Of a DNA stretch of 21,180 bases, positions 1 through 6,259 are shown one piece after another. Under the pieces are notes generated by a model, which worked only from the letters and a program-made list of their open reading frames with translations, had not been told where the DNA came from and did no database searches. Position 1 is the first letter of the stretch. Every line of letters starts with the position of its first letter. The translations under genes were made by a program, and so were the position numbers. Source of the DNA: CAZKGE01 sp964541695 (GTDB taxonomy: Bacteria > Bacillota > Clostridia > Christensenellales > CAG-138); NCBI GenBank assembly GCA_964541695.1, contig CAZIRB010000030.1, positions 1 to 21,180 on the forward strand, in the 5' to 3' direction.

Positions 1-471
1 TTAGTCGATATGCATTTGGATGGGATTATAGATAAAGCTGCTTACGAAAAAAAATATGAAGAGCTTGAGTTAATCTTAAGCAGTATGTCAAACGAGAGAG
101 ATCATCTCAGAAAATCTACGCAAGAAGAAATAGGCTTTGAGAAAAGGATAGCACACTTTCGTAAAGTATTGGAACAGAACAAAGTATTAACTACCTTTGA
201 TCGATGTGTATTTGAAAGTATAGTTGAAAAGGTTATCATTGGCGAGCTTGACGAAAGCGGGAATATAAATCCATATAAGCTGACCTTCGTATATAAAACC
301 GGATTCATCAATACTGTGCAGAGTAAGATGCACAAGCAAATGGGCAATCGAAGACGGGAAAATGATATTGTCAATGCGCCTTCCTATTACGCGGGCGATA
401 CACGTGGAGAGCGTGGTGCTGATGGAGAGAGTGCGGGTATGGTAGAAGGCGTAAGGGGGAAGTTTCTTTGA
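1..471 (+). CDS. Large serine recombinase, C-terminal part (5' end outside window)
   Basis: The reading frame is open from the first base and ends at a TGA at 469-471, so the gene starts upstream. The visible part has a charged, probably coiled-coil stretch (about residues 15-60), then a segment with FDRCVFESIVEKVIIGE and KLTFVYKTG. These are typical of the C-terminal end of large serine recombinases from Firmicute conjugative and transposable elements, which excise and integrate the element through an N-terminal serine (not visible here). Base composition is clearly more AT-rich than the DNA after about 1300, which supports acquisition by transfer. The stop overlaps the TTG start of the following broken phosphatase gene. 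The family call rests on C-terminal resemblance only, because the catalytic and zinc-ribbon parts lie outside the window. Confidence 0.72.
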   Translation, partial: LVDMHLDGIIDKAAYEKKYEELELILSSMSNERDHLRKSTQEEIGFEKRIAHFRKVLEQNKVLTTFDRCVFESIVEKVIIGELDESGNINPYKLTFVYKTGFINTVQSKMHKQMGNRRRENDIVNAPSYYAGDTRGERGADGESAGMVEGVRGKFL

Positions 472-1056
472 AAGTTTACTTAGTAAGGCATGGCCAAGAT
501 GATGATACAGTTCGGGGAGGTTGGGTCAGTCGGCACTGACGGATGAAGGCAAGGCACAAGCCTTACGGCTTGCAGAGAATATATCGGACAATAAAATTAC
601 AGTATAATATAAAACATATTTATTCGAGTGATTTGCCACGAGCTGTACAAACTGCCGAACCGATTGCTGCCGCTTTAAATCTGCCAATCATTGCACTGAA
701 ACAATTTCGCGAAGTCAACAATGGTGATCTTGCAGGCATGAAAAACGACATCGCGAACTCAAAATATCCGGGTTTATATTGGGATACCATTGAATGGGAA
801 GAGCATTATCCGAACGGTGAAAGTCCAAAAGAATTTTTTTGAGAGAGTACGGGAAGCCTGGTGTTGGTTATCAGGTCAAATTTGTGATATTAATGAGAAC
901 GCTCTGCTTATAACTCATTCCGGTGTAATAAATATAATATTACACCAAGTAAACGCTACTGTTTACACAATTAAGGCAAAACAACTATCTATAAGACACG
1001 CAGGATTAATCGCGCTGAAACATGAGCAGGGCAGATGGAGAATTGGCGAGGCGTAA
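468..1056 (+). pseudogene. Histidine phosphatase (phosphoglycerate-mutase-like), frameshifted
   Basis: A TTG start at 468, preceded by a GGGGGA ribosome binding site, gives MKVYLVRHGQ, the phosphatase RHG motif. Frame 3 then hits a stop near 537. The homologous text QSALTDEGKAQALRLAENI continues in frame 2 from about 525 to 600. Frame 3 resumes at about 600 with IYSSDLPRAVQTAEPIAAAL up to 842. Frame 1 takes over after a run of seven T at 834-840 with ERVREAW and ITHSGVINIIL, ending at 1056. All conserved blocks of the family are present (RHG, S-D/E-L-x-R-A-x-Q-T-A, THSG), but in three frames with three shifts. This points to a decayed gene. Some of the shifts, especially the one at the T run, could be assembly indels. 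The AT-rich composition matches the upstream recombinase. Confidence 0.75.
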
Positions 1057-1381
1057 GACAATAAATATAAAAACCAATTCACTGCTTTATGTAAATGTCA
1101 GCTGCCATTACAGCAAAAGATGCATTCGGAAGGCCAAATATGTTTTCGATAAGGCATGCAACCGAGAAAGACAAGCTTCATTGGCTTTTTAATGGAGGAA
1201 ATCAAAAAACAAATCCATTTTACGGAACAGTATTTCGACAGCAAAATACGGATGTGACGCCATTCCTCTAGCTCGCGCGAGCGTTGCACGGCGCACAACC
1301 GCAATAGCTTATCATATTACCGCGCATGGGGAGCGTCGCACGGCGAAGATGTAAGCCCCTCCGCCGCGCCGCCCGCCCCAA
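1057..1381. other. Gene-free spacer with a composition boundary
   Basis: No convincing gene is seen. A 58-codon frame at 1095-1271 (+) lacks a ribosome binding site and a recognisable family. Composition changes from AT-rich to GC-rich around 1260-1330. At that boundary are a perfect 12-bp palindrome, GCTCGCGCGAGC (1271-1282), and a 15-bp near-perfect direct repeat, GAGCGTYGCACGGCG, at 1279-1293 and 1331-1345. This is where an element/chromosome junction would be expected, but no junction is proven. Confidence 0.5.
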
Positions 1382-1398
1382 AGCCCGCGAAGCGGGCT
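1382..1398 (-). terminator. Hairpin at the 3' end of the membrane protein gene
   Basis: AGCCCGC-GAA-GCGGGCT forms a 7-bp stem. On the minus strand it begins inside the stop codon of the membrane protein gene and is followed by only three T, so termination strength is uncertain. Confidence 0.45.
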
Positions 1399-1780
1399 AT
1401 CGCAGCCTGCCGAGAAGCTGAAAAACCGCTCCCCCGCAGGCGAGGATGAACACGACCGTGGCAATAATGTGCATGACCTTTGGGAGCGAGAGCGGGCCGC
1501 TGCCCGCGCTCATCCACGCGCCCGAGGCAAACAGCGCCAGTACGGCCAGCGCCGCGGCGATCAGCAGGATCACGATCGCGCCCGTCGGCGGGACGCTCCT
1601 GAGCGCGCGGAAAACGAACAGCGCGCTCAAAACGGCGGTGGCGAGGCCGGCTAGCTTGTGCAGCGTAAAGAGCGCGTTGCCGTACGGCTTGCCCGCAAAA
1701 TGAAGCCATACGCCGAACGCCAGCGTGGGCAGCAGCAGGAGCAGAGCCAAAAACGCATACAGTTTGCCCGGTGAATCCAT
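1397..1780 (-). CDS. Small four-helix membrane protein of unknown function
   Basis: The 127-residue protein has four hydrophobic segments at about residues 7-27, 36-57, 67-88 and 100-122. Histidines sit at membrane borders (H27 after helix 1, H41 entering helix 2, H104 entering helix 4). That layout resembles small b-type heme membrane proteins, but heme binding is only an inference. The start is chosen at ATG 1780 because GGAAGGA lies about 11 bases upstream; an in-frame ATG further upstream (MGNTEWG) lacks such a site. The gene is divergent from the uracil-DNA glycosylase homologue, and its stop overlaps a hairpin. No named family was recognised. Confidence 0.7.
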   Translation of the reverse strand: MDSPGKLYAFLALLLLLPTLAFGVWLHFAGKPYGNALFTLHKLAGLATAVLSALFVFRALRSVPPTGAIVILLIAAALAVLALFASGAWMSAGSGPLSLPKVMHIIATVVFILACGGAVFQLLGRLR

Positions 1781-1873
1781 ATTGAGCAATTTCCTTCCCC
1801 ATTCGGTATTTCCCATCTGCGCGGCACCAATATATGCCAAAACCGGGCGCGTGTCAAACATTTTGAAATCGGG

Positions 1874-1895
1874 GCGGCATAATAAAACATGCCGC
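1874..1895. other. Hairpin in the divergent intergenic region
   Basis: GCGGCAT and ATGCCGC form a 7-bp inverted repeat around an A-rich 8-base loop, between the divergent membrane-protein and glycosylase genes. It could be an operator or an RNA structure; the role is unknown. Confidence 0.3.
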
Positions 1896-1953
1896 GCGCC
1901 GGGCCGGGCAAAAACCGCGCCTTAATATTCCGGCGGGCCTGGGAGAAACCGAT

Positions 1954-2553
1954 ATGGACCCTCGCTTTGAGCCGGCGGTCTGGCCGGAGGATACGTCGCC
2001 TGCGGAGGCCGCGCGCTACGCGCAATGCGAAATCTGCACAAACCGGTCGCGCGTGATCTGGGGGGAGGGTAACCCCGGCGCGCCCGTTCTGGTGATACTG
2101 GACAACCCCGGCGCGCGCGAGGACAAGGACGGCGCCGAATACGTCTGCGGGACGCGGCAAACGCTGCAGGAGGCGATCCATCGGGCGAACTTGTCGCCGG
2201 ACGACGTTTACCTGACCTATCTGCTCAAATGCAGGCCCCTGCGCCGCTATCACAGGGCGGAGGTCCGCGCGTTCAGCAAACCGTTCCTCGTCCGGCAGAT
2301 CAACGCGCTGCGCCCAAAATACCTCGTATGCCTCGGGGACACGGTCGTGCAGTCGATGTTTGACGACCCCGAGGCGCACGTCAAGGACCTGCGGGGCGCT
2401 TGGCATGGTATACTGGGCTATCCCTGCATGGTCTCCTATCACCCGCTGGCGGTTCGCCGGCGGCCGAACCTGATGCGCCTCTTTATGCAGGACTGGGACA
2501 TGCTGGCACGGCGGTTACGCGGCGGCGACGGCGATACACCGCTTCTGATATAA
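1954..2553 (+). CDS. Uracil-DNA glycosylase family protein (family 4/5-like)
   Basis: Members of this superfamily excise uracil from DNA to start base-excision repair. The 199-residue protein has an N-terminal CEIC pair (C25, C28), the phrase GEGNPGAPVLVILDNPGARED (residues 37-57) in the place of the usual water-activating GEAPG..ED motif, TYLLKCRP with C93, PKYLVCLG, and a C-terminal YHPLAVRRRP that fits the DNA-intercalating HP motif. Canonical family-4 enzymes bind a 4Fe-4S cluster with four cysteines. Here the position of the fourth cysteine reads FSKPFL (S108), and the first motif reads LDNPG rather than GEAPG. It is therefore a diverged branch whose activity on uracil is not assured. 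GGGAGA precedes the ATG. The fold assignment is fairly sure, the substrate is not. Confidence 0.82.
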   Translation: MDPRFEPAVWPEDTSPAEAARYAQCEICTNRSRVIWGEGNPGAPVLVILDNPGAREDKDGAEYVCGTRQTLQEAIHRANLSPDDVYLTYLLKCRPLRRYHRAEVRAFSKPFLVRQINALRPKYLVCLGDTVVQSMFDDPEAHVKDLRGAWHGILGYPCMVSYHPLAVRRRPNLMRLFMQDWDMLARRLRGGDGDTPLLI

Positions 2554-2661
2554 TAGTCATATAATCCGGTCAAGAACCGGCGCTTGCGGCTTCCCCGCCC
2601 TATCGCGCCACGGAAGCGGGGCCGCCGGAACGGATCGCATACACGGAGGTTGGAGGTTACT

Positions 2662-2847
2662 ATGGAACGGTTTACCAAAGAGGAGCTGAATGAAGCGCTG
2701 CGCGCGATCGCTTCGATGATCTATAAGTGCGAAAAAGTGCAGGAAAAGCCGACGCTGGGCGTCTCGCAGCGGACGCTGCTGAGAAACAGGATCCATGCGC
2801 TGCGGATCGCCTCGTCGCTGATTACGCAGGCGCTCGACGAGCAGTAG
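2662..2847 (+). CDS. Small conserved-looking hypothetical protein (61 aa)
   Basis: The ATG at 2662 is preceded by GGAGGTT, so the longer frame beginning at 2584 is probably not used. The 61-residue product (MERFTKEELNEALRAIASMI at its start) is predicted to be mostly helical, charged and cytosolic, with a single cysteine (C21). It has no signal peptide or membrane segment. A TATAAT box at 2560-2565 lies about 100 bases upstream but has no good -35 partner. It follows the glycosylase gene by 108 bases on the same strand. No family was recognised. Confidence 0.65.
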   Translation: MERFTKEELNEALRAIASMIYKCEKVQEKPTLGVSQRTLLRNRIHALRIASSLITQALDEQ

Positions 2848-2918
2848 CCGAACAGCGCAAAACGCCATGGCGGGCGGCGGTCCGCCGGGCTCTGACCCGG
2901 CCGGGCTTATAGCATATC

Positions 2919-2947
2919 TTTACTGCCGGTCCCCCGTGCATTATAAT
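2919..2947 (+). promoter_or_regulatory. Sigma-A-type promoter upstream of the lipoprotein gene
   Basis: TTTACT (2919-2924), a 17-base spacer and a perfect TATAAT (2942-2947) lie about 95 bases before the lipoprotein ATG. The -35 box matches the consensus at four of six bases. Confidence 0.5.
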
Positions 2948-3041
2948 AAAAAAGATGCTGCGGCAGGGTGCGGGCAAGTTCATTTTCGTTGATTTGCATT
3001 CTTATGATGATAATTAAGTGACAACCGAAGGGGGATTGAAC

Positions 3042-3833
3042 ATGAACGGAAAACGCTTTGCGCTGTCGGTCGTACTGCCGCTGCTGCTTATCGCGCTTCT
3101 TGCGGGCTGCGCGGGCCCCGCCAAGACCGGCTTCCTTTCGGGCGCGCAGCAGGCGCTGCAGCCGACGCCCACCACGGAGATCGCGCCGCTCATTCCCATC
3201 ACGGCGACCCCCGCGCCTTCCTCCGAGCTCGCGCCGCTCATCCCCATCACGCCGACGCCCACGCAGAAACCGACGCCCACGGCTACGGCCGGCAACGCCG
3301 ATTGGGTGCTGAGCGTGGACGATTCCGTCACGCTCACCGTCGCGGGCGCCACCTACCATGTCAACCTCTACGTCTCGATGAACAAGGCCGGCGGCAAGGA
3401 CGCCACAGGCGTCTATACCGGCAAGATCCTGTACACGAGCGCCATGGACGAAGCGGAGCTGAAGCGGCTGCTGGAGGCGGCCAACCCGGAGGAGACGTTC
3501 GACGCCGGTTATCTGGATTACACGATCGAGGCCGCTTCCGCCAGCCTCGAGGTCGTCAAGTTCAACGAAGCGGACTGCGAAGCGCGCTGGGGCAGCGTGC
3601 CGGCAAAGGCGGATCAGATGGCGATCGGCACGATCGACATGGTCATGCGAAATCACGCGTGGGCGCATCTCCATGGGTACCGCAGCGAAGGCGAAGGCTC
3701 CATATCCGACGAGGCGTACGATATGCCGGCCGACGTCTGCTTTTTGATCACCGGCGGGCAGGTAAAGGCCTACATCGGAATCCATCCGGGCGACGACGCG
3801 TTTTCCGGAACGCTGACCGGCACGCTTAACTGA
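3042..3833 (+). CDS. Secreted lipoprotein of unknown function with a Pro/Thr-rich repeat linker
   Basis: The 263-residue product starts with a lipoprotein signal peptide: MNGKRF, a hydrophobic core, then the lipobox LLAGC with C23 as the lipidated residue, so it should be anchored to the outer face of the membrane. Residues about 40-85 are a Pro/Thr-rich linker containing two 16-residue repeats (EIAPLIPITATPAPSS, then ELAPLIPITPTPTQKP). The remaining ~175 residues form a predicted soluble domain (from ADWVLSVDDSVTLTVAG) that I do not recognise. The ATG at 3042 has AAGGGGGA ahead of it, which rules out the longer frame from 3018. It appears monocistronic with its own promoter. The linker suggests a domain displayed away from the membrane, in or across the cell wall. 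Confidence 0.8.
   Translation: MNGKRFALSVVLPLLLIALLAGCAGPAKTGFLSGAQQALQPTPTTEIAPLIPITATPAPSSELAPLIPITPTPTQKPTPTATAGNADWVLSVDDSVTLTVAGATYHVNLYVSMNKAGGKDATGVYTGKILYTSAMDEAELKRLLEAANPEETFDAGYLDYTIEAASASLEVVKFNEADCEARWGSVPAKADQMAIGTIDMVMRNHAWAHLHGYRSEGEGSISDEAYDMPADVCFLITGGQVKAYIGIHPGDDAFSGTLTGTLN
3177..3260 (+). repeat. 48-bp tandem repeat inside the lipoprotein gene
   Basis: Two copies of a 48-base unit start at 3177 and 3225 and encode E(I/L)APLIPIT(A/P)TP plus a variable tail. The DNA copies differ at only a few positions over the first ~35 bases, consistent with a fairly recent in-frame duplication. Confidence 0.7.
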
Positions 3834-3847
3834 CGGCGCGATTTGCG

Positions 3848-3929
3848 CGCGCCGAGCGACCGGGCGGGCAACGCGCCCGGGTACGCGGCAAAAGCGGACA
3901 AAAAGCGCCCCGGCGCGCGCTCGGCGCAT
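3848..3929. repeat. Nested inverted repeats after the lipoprotein gene
   Basis: An outer pair, GCGCCGAGCG (3848-3857) and CGCTCGGCGC (3920-3929), encloses a 7-bp hairpin CCGGGCG/CGCCCGG (3860-3866 with 3874-3880). There is no T tract, so this is not a classical terminator. It may be an RNA-stabilising structure or a remnant of a palindromic repeat. Confidence 0.4.
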
Positions 3930-3994
3930 GCATAGCGTGCATGGTTCCATATTATGCGGCGCCGGTTGCAAACGAATGGAAAGGCGAATAAAGC

Positions 3995-4903
3995 ATGGAG
4001 CTTGGCGAGAGCGCGGCGGTTCCTTCGGGAGCAAACAAACCTCTGATACCGGGCCTTTGGCCGCACGGTATCTCTATCGTCGCCGTTTGCCTGCTGGCCA
4101 TCCTTTTGACGTTCCTTCCCTATTTTCCGGGCGAGTATGACCATTTGGCGATGATGCTCTCCGCCGTCGTGCAGATCGCGGGCTTTGTTTCACTGCCGCT
4201 CGTTCCCATCGGCGTTTCGTGGCTGCTGTACGAACGGGCGCGGCGCAAAAAAAGAGAGACCACTCCGTCCAAAAGCGCCCGCTTTGCCATCGCGGCCTTG
4301 GTGGCGCTGTGCTTGGTCGTGATCGCCTCCTCCGTCTCCGCGTGGGGCGGCATCGGCAGCTTCAGGGGCTCGTTGACGCTCGGCATCGCCCTGCCTGCCG
4401 TATTTGCGTACATCGTATTTTTAAAAATCATCGCCCGGATCCGGCGAACGAAGGACTCCGCCGCTCAAAGGATCCGCTTTGTTCCGCTCTATCTGGCGAT
4501 CGTCCCGGCCGTCGTTATCGCCGTTCGGTGCGCGTGCATCGCTCCCGCCGAAAGCTACAGCATAAACCGCGCCATCGGCCGAAGCGCCGCCTTGATACGG
4601 GATCTGGAGGCGTATTATGCGGAGCACGGCCGGTATCCCGGTTCGCTGCAGGGGCTGTGGAAGGACTATCAGACGGGCTGCATGGGCGTCGAAAGATTTG
4701 TTTATGAGCCGAGCGGGGAAGCTTACCATCTGTTCTTCGAGCAGTTCTCCCCCGACCTGACCGCGCGGGAGATCGTCATGTACAATAAGCTGGACGAGCA
4801 TGTGATCCGTAGCCATCCGAGCTTCGTTTCCCGCGTCTCGCCGGAGGAATTTGAGGCATACCGCGGGTATTTTGCCGAATTTGACCTGCCGCAGCCGCAT
4901 TGA
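3995..4903 (+). CDS. Five-helix membrane protein with a pilin-like C-terminal domain
   Basis: The 302-residue protein has about five hydrophobic segments (roughly residues 24-44, 52-78, 95-116, 125-148, 163-183), with a basic loop RARRKKRE after the second. The C-terminal ~115 residues are soluble. They begin with AALIRDLEAYYAEHGRYPGS, which strongly resembles the region after the N-terminal helix of type II secretion pseudopilins (Y..E.G.YP). Here it follows the last membrane helix instead of a prepilin leader. GGAAAGG precedes the ATG. No complete family was recognised. The likely role is at the membrane, with the tail domain probably extracytoplasmic. The neighbours do not suggest a pathway. 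Confidence 0.68.
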   Translation: MELGESAAVPSGANKPLIPGLWPHGISIVAVCLLAILLTFLPYFPGEYDHLAMMLSAVVQIAGFVSLPLVPIGVSWLLYERARRKKRETTPSKSARFAIAALVALCLVVIASSVSAWGGIGSFRGSLTLGIALPAVFAYIVFLKIIARIRRTKDSAAQRIRFVPLYLAIVPAVVIAVRCACIAPAESYSINRAIGRSAALIRDLEAYYAEHGRYPGSLQGLWKDYQTGCMGVERFVYEPSGEAYHLFFEQFSPDLTAREIVMYNKLDEHVIRSHPSFVSRVSPEEFEAYRGYFAEFDLPQPH

Positions 4904-4974
4904 AAGCGGTTTATGTTTGATTGATAAAAGCGGGGTTCCCGCGAACAAGCGCGGCGGGGAGCCTTGCGTCGTTA

Positions 4975-4980
4975 TATAAT
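4975..4980 (+). promoter_or_regulatory. -10 box upstream of the histidine phosphatase gene
   Basis: A perfect TATAAT lies 30 bases before the ATG at 5011. No convincing -35 box is present 16-18 bases upstream (GC-rich there), so the promoter call is tentative. Confidence 0.35.
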
Positions 4981-5010
4981 GGTGAAACGGATTTTGACCG
5001 GAGGGGGACA

Positions 5011-5619
5011 ATGCGGATCTATATTGTGCGGCACGGCGACAAAGCGGAGGGCGCTTATTTTAACCCGATCCTGCGACAGCGGGACCAGCCGCTGAGCGAG
5101 CCCGGCGAGGCCCGGGCGGCGCGGCTCTGCGCCTATTTTGAACCGATCGACGTTTCCGCGATCTACACGAGCGAATACCTGCGCGCCAAGCAGACCGCCC
5201 GCTATGTGGCCGAGCAAAAGGGCCTTGTCCCGATCGTCGACCGGCGGCTGAACGAGATCGACGCCGGTCTCGTCGACGGCCTGTCCGAGGCGCAGATGCG
5301 GGAGCAATACCCGGAATTCTACGCGGACTTCTTCAGCTGCACGAAGGACGTCCGGTGCCCGGGCGGCGAAAACGGCGCGGAGGTGCACGCCCGGCAGCAA
5401 TCGCTGCTCGCGGACATCATTCAAAACGGGCGGGACGTGCTGCTGTTCAGCCACGAGGGCTACATCCGCCTGCTCGCCTGCCTCGTACTGGGGCTGCCGC
5501 CGTACCGGAGGAACCGGTTCTGGATCGACTTTTGCGGGATCACGGAGATGGAATACCGGCCGGAGCGGGACGACTGGCGGATCATCCGGGTGAATCACAC
5601 GGTTTCGGACGCGGACTGA
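5011..5619 (+). CDS. Histidine phosphatase family protein
   Basis: The 202-residue product begins MRIYIVRHGDK, the RHG motif whose histidine is transiently phosphorylated. It continues with IYTSEYLRAKQTARYVAEQK (second-arginine helix), LNEIDAGLVDG with the acid catalyst region, and LFSHEGYIRLL carrying the second catalytic histidine. Enzymes of this broad cytosolic family dephosphorylate small metabolites or proteins; the substrate cannot be read from sequence. A GGAGGGGG ribosome binding site precedes ATG 5011. The gene is complete and GC-rich, unlike the decayed, AT-rich member of the same family at 468-1056, so the two are not recent duplicates. The neighbours give no pathway hint. Confidence 0.88.
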   Translation: MRIYIVRHGDKAEGAYFNPILRQRDQPLSEPGEARAARLCAYFEPIDVSAIYTSEYLRAKQTARYVAEQKGLVPIVDRRLNEIDAGLVDGLSEAQMREQYPEFYADFFSCTKDVRCPGGENGAEVHARQQSLLADIIQNGRDVLLFSHEGYIRLLACLVLGLPPYRRNRFWIDFCGITEMEYRPERDDWRIIRVNHTVSDAD

Positions 5620-5654
5620 CCGCGGGGGGTTGGCTGATCCACACGCAGTTTTTT

Positions 5655-6028
5655 CTGCTTCTTCTTCTTTCGCGAAAGAAAAAGAAGCAAAAGAAAGCTA
5701 AGGAAATAGCGGGNNNNNNNNNNNNNNNNNNNNNNNNNNNNNNNNNNNNNNNNNNNNNNNNNNNNNNNNNNNNNNNNNNNNNNNNNNNNNNNNNNNNNNN
5801 NNNNNNNNNNNNNCTTTTGGTTCTTTTCTTTCCGGAAAGAAAAGAACGTCCGTTCCCCGGCCGCTTTTTGTGCGTGGAGCGGTGCCGGGTTTTTCTTCTT
5901 CTTTCGCGAAAGAAAAAGAAGCAAAAGAAAGCTAAGGAAATAGCGGGCAGCCCACGGAACTGTTCCCGACTTTCTTTTGGTTCTTTTCTTTCCGGAAAGA
6001 AAAGAACGTCCGTTCCCCGGCCGCTTTT
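5655..6028. repeat. Composite palindromic element, two copies with about 160-bp period
   Basis: Each copy has a first palindrome core TTCTTTCGCGAAAGAA (5665-5680 and 5899-5914), then GCAAAAGAAAG, a ~40-base GC-rich loop, CTTTCTTTTGG, and a second, perfect 26-bp palindrome centred on TTTCCGGAAA (5821-5846 and 5981-6006). The second half is roughly the reverse complement of the first, so the unit is an inverted repeat whose two arms are themselves palindromes, as in REP/BIME-type elements. A shared 22-base tail (CGTCCGTTCCCCGGCCGC...) follows both copies. The first copy is interrupted by the scaffold gap. Confidence 0.85.
5714..5813. other. Scaffold gap (100 N) inside a repeat copy
   Basis: Exactly 100 N lie inside the loop of the first repeat copy. 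Comparison with the intact second copy predicts about 26 missing bases if only one unit is present, or further tandem units if more exist. Confidence 0.9.
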
Positions 6029-6071
6029 CTCTTTTGCACGCGGGGAACGCGCCGGGTTCCGCCGCCAATTC

Positions 6072-6100
6072 TTGACAACGCCCGCCGCGGACCATACAAT
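6072..6100 (+). promoter_or_regulatory. Strong sigma-A-type promoter of the toroid protein gene
   Basis: A perfect TTGACA (6072-6077), a 17-base spacer and TACAAT (6095-6100) lie about 160 bases before the ATG at 6260. Five of six -10 bases match the consensus. Confidence 0.75.
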
Positions 6101-6259
6101 TATTTTATCGGGCCGGACCATCCGGAATGATAGGGCTTTCCCTGCGTTTTGCATATCTTGGCCGTTTCACAAAACAAGTTCGCCGCCGGCGGAGCGGGCA
6201 CTCCATATGAGGCAAATCTTTAAACAAACACGACCGGCAAATACGGAGTGAGGCGGCAT

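Larger units (their letters stand above)
5620..6071. other. Repeat-filled spacer downstream of the phosphatase gene
   Basis: This stretch of about 450 bases carries two copies of a composite palindromic element and the first scaffold gap. Frames rich in Lys or Phe that run through it are products of the purine/pyrimidine-rich palindromes and have no start signals. Confidence 0.7.

Noticed and set aside
1095..1271. 58-codon plus-strand frame in the AT-rich spacer, with IRHATEKDKL resembling an acetyltransferase N-terminus
   Set aside because: It has no ribosome binding site, and the similarity does not continue past ten residues.
2907..4034. A 375-codon minus-strand frame over the lipoprotein gene
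   Set aside because: It is the Arg-rich complement of a clear lipoprotein with start signal, lipobox and promoter.
468..5619. The two histidine phosphatases as a recent duplication
   Set aside because: Their composition and sequence differ strongly (AT-rich MKVYLVRHGQ versus GC-rich MRIYIVRHGDK), so independent origin is more likely.
5355..6251. Long frames with poly-Lys or poly-Phe stretches running through the first gap
   Set aside because: They cross N bases and come from the purine/pyrimidine palindromes; no start signals.
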